From NCBI RefSeq assembly GCF_009789555.1, contig NZ_CP046903.1:1-64000 (forward strand): a DNA stretch of 64,000 nt, in the 5' to 3' direction. Made by a program: the position numbers and the translations under genes. Position 1 is the first letter of the stretch. The number at the start of each line of letters is the position of its first letter. Source of the stretch: Stutzerimonas stutzeri (GTDB lineage Bacteria; Pseudomonadota; Gammaproteobacteria; Pseudomonadales; Pseudomonadaceae). The notes under the pieces were generated by a model that worked only from the letters and a program-made list of their open reading frames with translations, did not search any database and was not told the origin of the DNA. Positions 43,425 through 52,212 of this stretch are shown one piece after another.

Positions 43425-44105
43425 CTACTTCCAGTGTGCCTGCGCGATTTCGCTCACCAACCACGACCAATAGCCGCAGATCGTGTCCTCATTGGCCACC
43501 GCCTCGCGCCACATTTGGCGAGTGAACATCGGATGCTCACCGGCGCCTTCGGGGTTGTACTTATCGTCAAGCTGATCGGCGCTCAGATGCGCGTCTTCAT
43601 CGTAGCCAGTGTTGATCACCAGGCCCTCATGAAGCTGGCAGACGGGCATGAAGATTTCCGCCTCAGTATCCTCACACACCAGCCGCACGGTCGCCCGATC
43701 AGCCGCGAGGACCTTCCACTTCGATCCGGCCATAATCGGCTGGCCATCGCCATCTTCATAAGCAACGTCCTTCTCGGCTTCGAGAACGCACCCGAGGGGT
43801 AGGAGAGGGACATCCAGCATGCCACTGTAATCGCCGTCGCTTGGGAATGTCTGATGGCCCTCAGGGGGCGTCAGCCAGCTCTGTTTCTTGGGATCGAACA
43901 CCATCAGGGTGAAATGTTCGGCTCGGTTCAGGGTGACATTCGCATTGAAGGCATTCAGCGCCGCCGTCGCCTGTTGGGAGGGGTAATCCATGACATCAAC
44001 CTCAACGCCATGGACGCCTACCAGCTCGCGATCTGCCTCGTGGAGATGGATGGTGGCCTTGTTGGGCAGGACATGAACCTGGATTGAGCTAGTCGTAACC
44101 GACAT
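43425..44105 (-). CDS. Hypothetical protein
   Basis: 226 residues; N-terminus beta-rich (SVTTSSIQVHVLPNKATIHL), later acidic segments. Unknown family. Promoter at 44140-44168. Between it and the EAL gene lie 270 bp without a gene, including a tandem GGGCATGGC near 43190. Confidence 0.7.
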   Translation of the reverse strand: MSVTTSSIQVHVLPNKATIHLHEADRELVGVHGVEVDVMDYPSQQATAALNAFNANVTLNRAEHFTLMVFDPKKQSWLTPPEGHQTFPSDGDYSGMLDVPLLPLGCVLEAEKDVAYEDGDGQPIMAGSKWKVLAADRATVRLVCEDTEAEIFMPVCQLHEGLVINTGYDEDAHLSADQLDDKYNPEGAGEHPMFTRQMWREAVANEDTICGYWSWLVSEIAQAHWK

Positions 44106-44139
44106 GTGAAAACTCCGTTTTTGTTGAAGGTGCAGCGCA

Positions 44140-44168
44140 ATGCTGTCTCATGGGCGCTTAAACCCAAG
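44140..44168 (-). promoter_or_regulatory. CTTGGGTT-type promoter for the 43425-44105 gene
   Basis: CTTGGGTT, 15 bp, then CAGCAT. Confidence 0.65.
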
Positions 44169-44185
44169 AGCAGGGAAGTGGGGGC

Positions 44186-44590
44186 TTAGCTGAGCAGGTG
44201 GGGAGTCACATAGCGCTCAAGATCCTGATAGGACCAAAAGTCCCAGGCCGCTTTCGCTAGTTCCTCGCAGCGGGCTTCAAGGCGAATTTGTTCCGCCTCA
44301 ACCGTCATGACAACCGGATGTTCGGAGGTAATTCCTGCGCCCGTTGCATCGGGCCGATGCTCGACATACCAACCGTCCGCACGTCGAGGCTGCACGAAAG
44401 CCGACCAGCCGCTGATGATCGACAGTCGGCCGAAAGGAGAGTCCAGCCGGGCCTCGACAAGGCCGTGAGCGAAGTCCTGGTGATTGCCGGAAAATCTGCT
44501 CCTCGTGACCGACACCACTACGGGTCCGTCGATTTCGCCCTGGTGCTCCAACCAGTCCACGAAGGAGCTGAACTCAATCGACTCACACAT
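44186..44590 (-). CDS. Hypothetical protein
   Basis: 134 residues starting MCESIEFSSFVDWLEHQGEI; mixed fold, Trp-rich at the end. Its start overlaps the end of the gene upstream by eight bases, so the two are coupled. Unknown. Confidence 0.65.
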   Translation of the reverse strand: MCESIEFSSFVDWLEHQGEIDGPVVVSVTRSRFSGNHQDFAHGLVEARLDSPFGRLSIISGWSAFVQPRRADGWYVEHRPDATGAGITSEHPVVMTVEAEQIRLEARCEELAKAAWDFWSYQDLERYVTPHLLS

Positions 44591-44882
44591 GGCTAAGCCG
44601 CTCGGCAACAGCCTTAGGGTTACAGCCGGCGAGACGGCGCCCGTAGATCGTGTAGTTGCGCCAACCATCGTTCAGGCACTCGGTCTGGTGCTCGATCATG
44701 TACGCCTGAATACGTTCAACGACATCAGGGTGCAACTCGAACCCGTACTGGGAACTGCTCGGCAAGATGAAGGCCAGCCAATGCTCGCTTCTGGAGCTAG
44801 GCATCACGGGCATCGGTACCGGCGTCAGTGCAAGTTCAAGTCTGCAGGCGGTGACGATGGTCAAAGGCGAAAGCTCGGACAT
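44583..44882 (-). CDS. Hypothetical protein
   Basis: 99 residues starting MSELSPLTIVTACRLELALT. HPDVVERIQAYMIEHQTECL is a helical centre. The ATG has CGGAG 8 bases upstream and the promoter at 44913-44941. Unknown family. Confidence 0.65.
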   Translation of the reverse strand: MSELSPLTIVTACRLELALTPVPMPVMPSSRSEHWLAFILPSSSQYGFELHPDVVERIQAYMIEHQTECLNDGWRNYTIYGRRLAGCNPKAVAERLSHV

Positions 44883-44912
44883 CGGGGGCACTCCGGGAGG
44901 CTGGTATTGCCC

Positions 44913-44941
44913 ACACTACCGCTGCATTGGTCAAACCCAAG
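44913..44941 (-). promoter_or_regulatory. CTTGGGTT-type promoter for 44882-44186
   Basis: CTTGGGTT, 15 bp, then TAGTGT. Confidence 0.75.
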
Positions 44942-44943
44942 GA

Positions 44944-46449
44944 CTACGCCGCCTCTGCTGCGCGCTTGAAGGTAAGGGGGATATTCGGCCGCTTGCCGTC
45001 ACGCCGGCCCACGAATTCGTGCATGATTTCCAGCACTGGTCCGTTGATAGCCAGAACCTTCATCGCTCGCGTGCAGGCGACATACAGCAGATTCATTTCA
45101 TCCTCGAACTGCTCCAGGGTGTTTTCTGGGTTGAACGGCTCGAAGGAGAAATCATCGCTTAGCTCCACCGCATCCCATTCCAGACCTTTGGCACGGTGCG
45201 CTGTACTGACCGAGATTGTGGCTTCCAGCTCGTCCTTGACTGCCGTGCGGCGAAGTTTGGCAAAGAGGTCGGGCAGGGCGTTTTTGTACTGCTCGACCAC
45301 TCGTAGCGTGCGCTGCATCTCAGCATCTTGGCTCTCTGTTGCGATTTCCTCGTACAGGTCGAACGTAGGATATTCTTGCATCAGGCGCTTGTTCTTGATT
45401 TTGTCCCGCTGCTCGGCATAGAGCCAATACAGGTCTTCGATGTCCTGCAGGTGGTAGCTATCGATGCCGCCGACCCAGAAGATTTGATCATTCTTGGCCT
45501 GTGCAATCAGGGCCGTCTCGATGACGCCGATTACGGTGCGGCAGAGAACGGTACGGTGCTCCAGGTCCTCGGGAAGGGTTTTTGTCACTCGGGTGGCCTC
45601 GCCCAGCCCTACCAGCGGCCGCGTTTCGCCCTTGAAGTGCAGGATCATGTTCGCCACCTTCGCGACGGCCGGGCCGAAGCGGAAGCTCTGGGTGAGGTAG
45701 TGCGTCTCGGCCTTGTCGAGCCAGTGAGCATCTAGCGCATCGACGGCTCCCCTGAAGCGATACAGCATCTGGTGGCCGTCACCGCACACAACAACACCCA
45801 TACCGTAGCGCGCTTGGTCAGCAAGGACGCCGGCCAGCAGAGGGTTGATATCCTGCGCCTCGTCCGCCAGCACAATATCGAAACGCTTCGACAGATCCGG
45901 TCGGGTGAGCGCCCACGCTTTCAGATATCCGTCATGATTCTGGAGCACAGACGTATCGCGGACATCGAGCATTCGACTCCAGAGATGATCGGCGCTGGCG
46001 ACGATCTTTCCTGCGGCGCGCTTCATGCGTTCGTTCTTGAGCCTGCTCGATGGCACATGATCGATTGTGATGCTGTCATCCGCACTGGCCAGGAAGGCAT
46101 TGAGAGTGTCTTGCACCGCGCGCACGAAATCCCAGCTCTGACTCGAAATCGCGCGGGCGATATCAGTCAGCCTGAGATTCCCGGTGAGCTTGTGCTGGTA
46201 CTTCGCACCCATCGAGCCATAAGCAAGCCCGTGTGAGGTCTTGCATGTCACATGGAGTGGGAATTTCTCTTTGGCCGTTATCTCGACACTCTTGTTGTAG
46301 CAGAGGTAGAGAATGCGCTGTTGGGGATGAGCTTGGGCATACCCAACCAGTGTGGTTGTCTTGCCAGTTCCGGCGAATGCGACAAGCCTGATCAGGCGAG
46401 CAAGCGAGTTAATTGCAGGTTGTTGCTCGTGCGTGAAGGCGAATGACAT
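44944..46449 (-). CDS. UvrD/Rep-like superfamily I helicase
   Basis: 501-residue SF1A-type helicase, shorter than UvrD. Walker A in VAFAGTGKTTTLVGYA (residue 25-40), motif II IVLADEAQDINPL, motif III VCGDGHQMLYRFRGA, motif IV TQSFRFGP, motif V ISVSTAHRAKGLEW, motif VI LLYVACTRAM. Such compact helicases are common on phages and plasmids and act on DNA ends or forks. Promoter at 46476-46504; AGGAGG before the ATG. Confidence 0.88.
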   Translation of the reverse strand: MSFAFTHEQQPAINSLARLIRLVAFAGTGKTTTLVGYAQAHPQQRILYLCYNKSVEITAKEKFPLHVTCKTSHGLAYGSMGAKYQHKLTGNLRLTDIARAISSQSWDFVRAVQDTLNAFLASADDSITIDHVPSSRLKNERMKRAAGKIVASADHLWSRMLDVRDTSVLQNHDGYLKAWALTRPDLSKRFDIVLADEAQDINPLLAGVLADQARYGMGVVVCGDGHQMLYRFRGAVDALDAHWLDKAETHYLTQSFRFGPAVAKVANMILHFKGETRPLVGLGEATRVTKTLPEDLEHRTVLCRTVIGVIETALIAQAKNDQIFWVGGIDSYHLQDIEDLYWLYAEQRDKIKNKRLMQEYPTFDLYEEIATESQDAEMQRTLRVVEQYKNALPDLFAKLRRTAVKDELEATISVSTAHRAKGLEWDAVELSDDFSFEPFNPENTLEQFEDEMNLLYVACTRAMKVLAINGPVLEIMHEFVGRRDGKRPNIPLTFKRAAEAA

Positions 46450-46475
46450 GGTTACTTCCTCCTGGGCTGAATGAA

Positions 46476-46504
46476 ATTATCCCTCGCCCAAAAGGAAACC
46501 CAAG
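46476..46504 (-). promoter_or_regulatory. CTTGGGTT-type promoter for the helicase gene
   Basis: CTTGGGTT, 15 bp, then GATAAT, the closest to a consensus -10 in the set. Confidence 0.75.
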
Positions 46505-46599
46505 CATTACCCATTATTGCTTCGCGATATTTACACAGAACGGCTGCTCACAGTCTGCAAGTAGGCCTACGCTGTAGGCGGCAACCAACCCAAACGCCA

Positions 46600-46722
46600 C
46601 TACGGGAACCATGGCATATGAAGATATTTGTTCAGCGCGTCATCTGCTGTAGCTGCAAATACAGACCGCGGTGGCCAATTTGTAACCGACTCGTCAGGTG
46701 AGCATATTAAGTAGCGCTTCAT
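46600..46722 (-). CDS. Possible 40-residue protein
   Basis: ATG 46722 to TAG 46600, MKRYLICSPDESVTNWPPRS and on. AGGAG lies 6 bases before the ATG. Unknown; follows the small exported protein on the same strand. Confidence 0.45.
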   Translation of the reverse strand: MKRYLICSPDESVTNWPPRSVFAATADDALNKYLHMPWFP

Positions 46723-46731
46723 ATTCTTCTC

Positions 46732-46917
46732 CTATCGCAACTCAACGCAAACGGCTGCTGGATGGACCGGACTGTGCTCTCTCACGGCCTTTTCTAACCA
46801 AGCCGCAGCTGCCGCGTTACACTTCTCCTGCGAGGAGAATCCTGGAATATGTGTTATTGCCTGGCCACCACTTGAGCTTCCAGTCGCCAAGGACAAAATA
46901 AGTACCCAAACATTCAT
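46732..46917 (-). CDS. Small exported protein
   Basis: 61 residues. Short signal-like N-terminus MNVWVLILSLATGS, mature part with two Cys (EKCNAAAAAW and VCVELR) that could form a disulfide. GAGGAAATT before the ATG. Unknown. Confidence 0.6.
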   Translation of the reverse strand: MNVWVLILSLATGSSSGGQAITHIPGFSSQEKCNAAAAAWLEKAVREHSPVHPAAVCVELR

Positions 46918-46935
46918 ACAATTTCCTCAAAAACT

Positions 46936-47226
46936 TCAGCAGCCAATCGGAGATAAGATGCAGTAACGATCCTGCCAACCCATGTCAGCATTGATAAACC
47001 ATAAGATCATCCCAGTGATGATCAAACTTGAAGCTACCCGAGTAATCCAAGGTTTACGGAGGAAATAGCCGTAGGCAAAAACGATAGGCGACAGTGCAAC
47101 ACACATGACGCCGATAGCCCGGAACAGGCTGAAATAGTCAGTAAGTGCGATGACACCAACGGTGATGCACAGCACCGCAGTAACTCGCAGAATGCGACCC
47201 ATTGGGTCAGCGGCAATGATGCCCAT
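46936..47226 (-). CDS. Small membrane protein
   Basis: 96 residues with three hydrophobic segments (about 14-30, 35-52, 62-80). Unknown. Next in line upstream of the small exported protein, suggesting a shared envelope-related unit. Confidence 0.6.
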   Translation of the reverse strand: MGIIAADPMGRILRVTAVLCITVGVIALTDYFSLFRAIGVMCVALSPIVFAYGYFLRKPWITRVASSLIITGMILWFINADMGWQDRYCILSPIGC

Positions 47227-47241
47227 GGTCGATGCCCTCGA

Positions 47242-47424
47242 TCACTTCAGTCCGAAGTTGCGCTTCAGCTCTACGATGCGTAGGACGCGCTTTCGGTGGG
47301 CCTGGGCGGAGCCCTCATCAGCCTTAAACGCGCCGTATGCGACAGCTGCGGTGTACTGTTCGTCCTGCTTTACCAGATCCAGCAGTTCCTGAAGCTGTTC
47401 CCGCATCTCGTCGAAGATGGCCAT
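47242..47424 (-). CDS. Small hypothetical protein
   Basis: 60 residues, wholly helical and charged: MAIFDEMREQLQELLDLVKQ, then RKRVLRIVELKRNFGLK. Unknown, possibly a small DNA- or protein-binding factor. Confidence 0.6.
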   Translation of the reverse strand: MAIFDEMREQLQELLDLVKQDEQYTAAVAYGAFKADEGSAQAHRKRVLRIVELKRNFGLK

Positions 47425-47430
47425 TGTCGA

Positions 47431-47643
47431 TTACCGTGGTTTGTTCGCTGAGGTAGGTTGATATGAGTCCAGCATGACGACACTTAGCGCAATCCCAATG
47501 CCATGCCGGCATTCTCCCATAGCCCGCACACATGGAAGGCCTGAAAGGTCACCACTTTCTGGTAAGAAAACTAGGACAATGCCAATGAGGTATTGGTAGC
47601 CCTGTATGGCCCGCACATAGCTCTCGACGCCTGCTTGCGGCAA
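47431..47643 (-). CDS. Doubtful 70-residue frame
   Basis: Fills the gap between the small gene above and the recombinase, with a hydrophobic centre (YQYLIGIVLVFLPESG). No ribosome site seen. Listed only as a candidate. Confidence 0.25.
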   Translation of the reverse strand: MPQAGVESYVRAIQGYQYLIGIVLVFLPESGDLSGLPCVRAMGECRHGIGIALSVVMLDSYQPTSANKPR

Positions 47644-47672
47644 GCACAGTCGATTAGGCGATCACCCGTGAG

Positions 47673-48971
47673 CTACTGCCTCCTGACTGGCAGCCCTTTG
47701 ACGGAACTGGCCCGCTGATCATCAAGAGAGTTGTAGTAGACATCGACCGTGGTCCTCATGCTCTCGTGGCGCAGATCAGCCTGCAGATCTTTTGCATCAC
47801 GCAGCGGTGCGTCGAAGGTTGCTGAGGTGTGGCGCAGCCAGTGCAGAGACGCATCACGGAGACTTTCGATTTCCGCCTCGTTCCAGGCGTCGTGTTTCAT
47901 CCGTTCGATGGCTTGGTCAAATACTCCTTGGATGAGCAGACGAATTTGCCGATCACTCAACCCGGCGCGCCCATTGAGTGCCTGCAGAAGCGGCGTGCGC
48001 TCTCCAGGGGCAGGTGTAGCTGAGAGGCCAAGGTGGCGCCGGTATCGCGCCATGTAGGTGTTCATGTAGTCGTCACGAACGCTGATTTTGGCAGCTTTGT
48101 TGCCCTTTCCGACCACATGGAAGAACCAAATGCCCTGTCCGTTGCGCCGGAAGTCCCCCATTGTTGGCTCCCAGTTATCCCGGCCAACCAGATCGGACAC
48201 CCGCAAGTACATTGAGAAGATGGTGGCTAGGATGAACAGGGTGCGCTCATGTGCGTCATCGGCATCAGCCATTCTCTCGGCGGTTTCGATCACGTAGTCC
48301 CACTGCAGGGGCGTGAGCGACCGACTGCCCACCTCCCAGGTATTTCTCTGCTTGTACCGCGTCTTCTGCTTGATCGCCCGGAAAGGATTTGCCTCGGTGA
48401 AACCTTCATCATTGGCGTGCTGATAGAAGCTGCCGCAGACGGCGAAAATCTGCGCCACGGAGCCCTGAGATGGGGTGTATTTTTTTTCCTGGCAGGGCGT
48501 TCCTGAATTGAGTTTGGCGCGCTTCGGGGCGACCGCATTGAAGGGGCGCCAAGCCTCGTTGACCTGATAGACATCGCTGTCTTGGGCCTTGCGTCCGCCG
48601 ATACGGTTGAATCGTGACTTGACCACCGGGCCGACCCATCCAGAAGGAGGATTCAGACAGAACTCCATGAAGGCCTCGGCATCGACGCGGGTCAGATCCA
48701 GGATGGGTTTGCGGCGGATCAGCAGCGACCATAGCAGCAAGCGCTCGGCATGCGTTCTGTAGGAGTTGAACGTGGTTTCGTTGCCGGCGTAGGAGTTGAG
48801 GAAGCTCCGAACGACTTGGTAACCATCTACGGCGCGAAGCTCGGCCGGAAATGCTTGAAGGTAATCGCGGACGGCCGGTAGCTCAGCGTTGAGGTTCAGG
48901 TGATTGAGGGCCTGAAATCTCTGGTACGTCTCGAACAGTGGCGCAGGCGCGGTTTTGTTTGGGCTCGGCAT
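47673..48971 (-). CDS. Plasmid tyrosine recombinase
   Basis: 432-residue site-specific recombinase. The catalytic Arg is in FSMYLRVSDL, Lys in VVGKGNKAAKI, His-x-x-Arg in LHWLRHTSA, second His in DLRHESM and nucleophile Tyr in TTVDVYYNSL. The N-terminal SAM-like core-binding domain spans about residues 60-200. Possibly resolves plasmid multimers or moves an element. A 12-12-12 palindrome lies 54 bp upstream of its start. Confidence 0.88.
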   Translation of the reverse strand: MPSPNKTAPAPLFETYQRFQALNHLNLNAELPAVRDYLQAFPAELRAVDGYQVVRSFLNSYAGNETTFNSYRTHAERLLLWSLLIRRKPILDLTRVDAEAFMEFCLNPPSGWVGPVVKSRFNRIGGRKAQDSDVYQVNEAWRPFNAVAPKRAKLNSGTPCQEKKYTPSQGSVAQIFAVCGSFYQHANDEGFTEANPFRAIKQKTRYKQRNTWEVGSRSLTPLQWDYVIETAERMADADDAHERTLFILATIFSMYLRVSDLVGRDNWEPTMGDFRRNGQGIWFFHVVGKGNKAAKISVRDDYMNTYMARYRRHLGLSATPAPGERTPLLQALNGRAGLSDRQIRLLIQGVFDQAIERMKHDAWNEAEIESLRDASLHWLRHTSATFDAPLRDAKDLQADLRHESMRTTVDVYYNSLDDQRASSVKGLPVRRQ

Positions 48972-49025
48972 AGGACATTCCAGGCGATGAAATCTGTCCT
49001 GATTCTGCTGTGCAGCGGCCTTCTG

Positions 49026-49061
49026 TGCAATATCCGAGTCTGGTGATTATCGGATATTGCA
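49026..49061. promoter_or_regulatory. 12-bp inverted repeat with 12-bp spacer near the recombinase
   Basis: Perfect arms TGCAATATCCGA and TCGGATATTGCA around GTCTGGTGATTA. No T tract. The arm length and asymmetric spacer look like a tyrosine recombinase core site, or else an operator for the recombinase gene that starts 55 bp away. Confidence 0.6.
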
Positions 49062-49121
49062 TATCTCTATATCCACTCCCCGGCCGCTGCCACTCCACCT
49101 GAATGGCCGGCATCAGGTCAG

Positions 49122-49150
49122 CTTGGGTTCCCTTGGATCGTTGGTAACTT
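49122..49150 (+). promoter_or_regulatory. CTTGGGTT-type promoter (plus strand) for 49181-49853
   Basis: CTTGGGTT, 15 bp, then TAACTT, 31 bp before the ATG. Confidence 0.7.
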
Positions 49151-49180
49151 GAGTACATCTCCCGCTGCAACGAGACACCC

Positions 49181-49528
49181 ATGCAAGCCAAAATCATCAA
49201 GCCCAAGGCTCCGCACGCGAAGCTGCGCATGCTCGATCTGATCGAGCGCGGAATCATCATTGCAATCTCGCGCCTCACGGTTGATCAAGTGGAGACAGAT
49301 CACGGCTGGGTCGTGCAGACGCTTGCCATCGGGGCAACGCACGACGCGCCATCTGCCTTCCCGGTGGTCGTCATCGATCAACACGCCGACGATTGCGAGG
49401 CCATGAAGTACGCCGTATCGATCTTTGAGGCATTGAAAGCCCGAGGTTTACTCAGCTCGGATCAGGCTGCTCGGTACCGACGCGCCCTGATCACGCTCGT
49501 GCCGCAAACATCCAGGACTGAGGGTTGA
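49181..49528 (+). CDS. Hypothetical protein
   Basis: 115 residues, basic N-terminus (QAKIIKPKAPHAKLRMLDL), then beta-rich (WVVQTLAIGATHDAPSAFPV). Unknown. First gene of a pair behind the shared-type promoter. Confidence 0.65.
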   Translation: MQAKIIKPKAPHAKLRMLDLIERGIIIAISRLTVDQVETDHGWVVQTLAIGATHDAPSAFPVVVIDQHADDCEAMKYAVSIFEALKARGLLSSDQAARYRRALITLVPQTSRTEG

Positions 49529-49532
49529 ATCC

Positions 49533-49853
49533 ATGACCACCACAGATAGCCAGCCCGCACCACATGAGTTGCTTCGTGAGGAGTTCTGCGCTTTGGCCAA
49601 GGCTGTTCGCCTGAGCAACCACGGCCGGCGCTGGAATGTGGAGCTAGGCGAGCGCTATTCAGCTTTCTCGGACGCTGAAACGGCAGTGCTTGCCCTTCTT
49701 GATGTGCATCGTGCTGCCGTAAATAACGCCCTCTTCTTCAACGATCCTGTGCAGTCGGGCTCGCTCTACGGCACAACCACCCTCCCCCCGGCCCATGTGC
49801 TCGATCAATACCCGGACTTGATAGAACTGTTCCCGGATGCCGTTGCGGTATAA
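49533..49853 (+). CDS. Hypothetical protein
   Basis: 106 residues; helical N-terminus HELLREEFCALAKAVRLSNH. Starts 4 bp after the previous gene and ends before a terminator. Unknown. Confidence 0.65.
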   Translation: MTTTDSQPAPHELLREEFCALAKAVRLSNHGRRWNVELGERYSAFSDAETAVLALLDVHRAAVNNALFFNDPVQSGSLYGTTTLPPAHVLDQYPDLIELFPDAVAV

Positions 49854-49870
49854 CGCTGGCCTCTTCTCTG

Positions 49871-49893
49871 AGCCCGCCTATGCGGGCTTTTTT
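49871..49893 (+). terminator. Terminator before the partition operon
   Basis: Stem AGCCCGC / GCGGGCT with loop CTAT, followed by T6. Confidence 0.9.
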
Positions 49894-49972
49894 GTACCTG
49901 CCGTAAAAAATGCTTATAAGTCTTTCCACGTAAGCTTTTTAGCTCTAATCAACGCTCGCGTATGACGCAGAC

Positions 49973-50000
49973 TTGATTTACAACGCACACCGTGTAAAGT
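49973..50000 (+). promoter_or_regulatory. Predicted sigma-70-type promoter of parAB
   Basis: TTGATT, 16 bp, TAAAGT, ending 27 bp before the parA ATG. Different from the CTTGGGTT family. Confidence 0.5.
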
Positions 50001-50027
50001 CTCACCAAAATCACTCAAGGAATCGAC

Positions 50028-51125
50028 ATGGAAAACACCCGACCGCCCTACCCTAACTACGATGAGATCGCTTACGCGCCTCAGTTTGCCGCCGACTGCC
50101 TGGGCATCTCTCAGCGCGCCCTGCGCCTGGTCGAAGAAGAGCCAGGAATCGAAATTCGTCGGATTAGTAGCGGCTCGGTTGCGCGTCGTGTGTACTCCCC
50201 TGCTGACCTGTTCCAGATCGCAGCCATGCGCCGCAGCAAAGGGCTTACCCGGACGCTCAAGCGGCCGATGACGATCTCCACATACGTGCAGAAAGGGGGT
50301 ACGGCCAAAACCACCAACTGCGTGAATTTGGCGATCTATTTGGGGTTCATGGGGCTGAAGGTCCTGATCATCGATAATGACCCGCAGAGCGATGCAACGG
50401 AGATGCTCGGCTACTATCCCGACCTCACCCCGGAAGAGCTGGAGGACCTTGGAATTCCTGCAGATCGCGGCGTAGACGGAAGCCTTGGCAACGTGCTGGG
50501 CATTCGTGGACTTTTCGCCCCCAAATCCCTCGATGAGATCATCAAAAAGCCTTTTGGTGAGTATGGGCCTCACCTCATCCCATCGGAGGAGCAGCTGGAA
50601 GAGCTGGAGATTGGCATCAACGCATCGCAGAACCACGACTACCGCTACGCCACCCTCATCTCGAAGGGGCTGAAAGGCGAGTTCCCCGGTGTGGACCTGC
50701 GCTCTTATGACGTGATTATTTTCGACAATGCCCCTACAGCATCCCTTATGACTCGCAACAGTCTTGTCGCTTGTGACTTGATTGTCTGCCCAATCAGGAT
50801 GGATAAATTCTCCTCGCGCGCCCTCGCCCGCCTGGGTGACCGTCTTCGCGCTTCCCACGAGGAGTACGGTCGCACCCCGGCCGTAGCAGCCATTCCTACG
50901 ATGTTTATCAAGAATCGCCCACGGGCCATGGAACACCTGGCGAAGCTGGAAGATGTTTTCCCTGGGTGCGTTACGGAATCGAAGCTGTATATGTCCGAAG
51001 ACTACTCCAAGGCCCTCGAACTGGGCCTGCCGATCCTTACCTGGAAGGGTGCTTCTGACAATTCCGCTGGCGCCATGCGGTCTGTTTACAGTGAAATTCT
51101 TGATCGACTGATTGCGCTGAGCTAA
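50028..51125 (+). CDS. parA: Type Ia partition ATPase ParA
   Basis: 365-residue ParA. N-terminal HTH (residues 20-75, with DCLGISQRALRLVEEEPGIE and RRVYSPADLFQIA) as in P1/P7-type ParA, deviant Walker A KGGTAKTT (residues 89-96), DNDPQSDATEMLG and DVIIFDNAP. Moves plasmid copies apart with ParB and autoregulates through its HTH. parB follows after 25 bp. Confidence 0.93.
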   Translation: MENTRPPYPNYDEIAYAPQFAADCLGISQRALRLVEEEPGIEIRRISSGSVARRVYSPADLFQIAAMRRSKGLTRTLKRPMTISTYVQKGGTAKTTNCVNLAIYLGFMGLKVLIIDNDPQSDATEMLGYYPDLTPEELEDLGIPADRGVDGSLGNVLGIRGLFAPKSLDEIIKKPFGEYGPHLIPSEEQLEELEIGINASQNHDYRYATLISKGLKGEFPGVDLRSYDVIIFDNAPTASLMTRNSLVACDLIVCPIRMDKFSSRALARLGDRLRASHEEYGRTPAVAAIPTMFIKNRPRAMEHLAKLEDVFPGCVTESKLYMSEDYSKALELGLPILTWKGASDNSAGAMRSVYSEILDRLIALS

Positions 51126-51150
51126 TCAGGTCACCACAACGGAGGTTCAG

Positions 51151-52164
51151 ATGCCCAAGAAGGTGCGGCCTTTCGGCCAGGACCGGCCCTCGGTCGAGGA
51201 GCTGCAGCAACTGCAGAAGCAGGAGAGTGCAAGCAAGATTCCACCGGCGAGCCTTGGAGTCACGCTTGACGACATTCTCAAGGCAAAAGATCAGCAGCAG
51301 CCCGCTGATGAACATTCTGCAAGCGCTACCGCCCTCCCCCAGTATCCTAGTGCTGATGAGCATGCTGATCAGGGTGACGCGACCGTAGCTCCCCTCTCCC
51401 GCATTGTCGTCAATCCTGAGATCCAACCGCGCCTCGCGCGTACCGACGATCAGCAGGAGCGTCTTACGACCTCGATTGCTGTAGCAGGCAAGATCACCAG
51501 GCCAGTTCTGGTTAGGTTGCTGGATGACGGTAAATTGGAACTGCTTGGCGGCTATGGCAGGTACCGAGCAGCCGCAGATCTTGGCTGGATATCGGTTCCA
51601 ATCCGAATCATCGAAGCTGATGACGCTGAGGCCGAAATACTCGCGGTCGCCGACAACGAAGGTCATACCGACTTAACGGACTTCGAGAAGGGCCGGCAAT
51701 ACGCGAAGATCCTGAGCCGAGGCAAGATCAAGAATCAAAGGGCGCTAGCTTCTAGGCTTGGTGCAAGCCTAGCGTCCGTAACCCGCTGCTTGTCATTCAT
51801 GAAGCTTCCTCCCCAGGCAATTCAGTATCTCGAAACCCACCCTTCCCTGGTTGGCGGCCGAAGCATTGCTGACTTTGTAACGGCCGGCGAATCTCATCCA
51901 GATCTGGTTTTGCAGGCGCTACAGAAGATCGAAGAAGAAGGCATCAGCCAAGAGGCGGCGTTAAGGTGGATCGAGAAGACCATTAAGGACGATAGCAACA
52001 AGCAGAGATCACCTAGCTTTAGCACCTCTGAATTGACGCTGGGTAATGGACGCGCTGCATCAATGACGGTCAGGAAGAACACGATCAGCCTCAAGCTTCC
52101 TAAGGATCTGGACATGAGCGCGGCTCAGGAAGTGATCCGCAAGGCTATTGAGTCGATCCAATAG
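51151..52164 (+). CDS. parB: Partition DNA-binding protein ParB
   Basis: 337-residue ParB. Disordered N-terminus, ParB/sulfiredoxin domain at about 88-180 with LLGGYGRYRAAADLGW (GxxRxxA-type CTP-binding motif), HTH at about 190-215 (NQRALASRLGASLASVTRCL), and C-terminal dimer part. Binds the parS cluster that follows the gene. Confidence 0.93.
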   Translation: MPKKVRPFGQDRPSVEELQQLQKQESASKIPPASLGVTLDDILKAKDQQQPADEHSASATALPQYPSADEHADQGDATVAPLSRIVVNPEIQPRLARTDDQQERLTTSIAVAGKITRPVLVRLLDDGKLELLGGYGRYRAAADLGWISVPIRIIEADDAEAEILAVADNEGHTDLTDFEKGRQYAKILSRGKIKNQRALASRLGASLASVTRCLSFMKLPPQAIQYLETHPSLVGGRSIADFVTAGESHPDLVLQALQKIEEEGISQEAALRWIEKTIKDDSNKQRSPSFSTSELTLGNGRAASMTVRKNTISLKLPKDLDMSAAQEVIRKAIESIQ

Positions 52165-52212
52165 CCAGCTTTATCGAAGCACTACCTTGGCCCTGCTCAT
52201 GACGGGGCCTTT

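Noticed and set aside
46514..46612. 32-residue hydrophobic frame after the 40-residue gene
   Set aside because: No ribosome site, and it contains a TTTGGGTT-like motif whose spacing gives CGTAGG rather than NANNNT, so it supports neither a gene nor a promoter.
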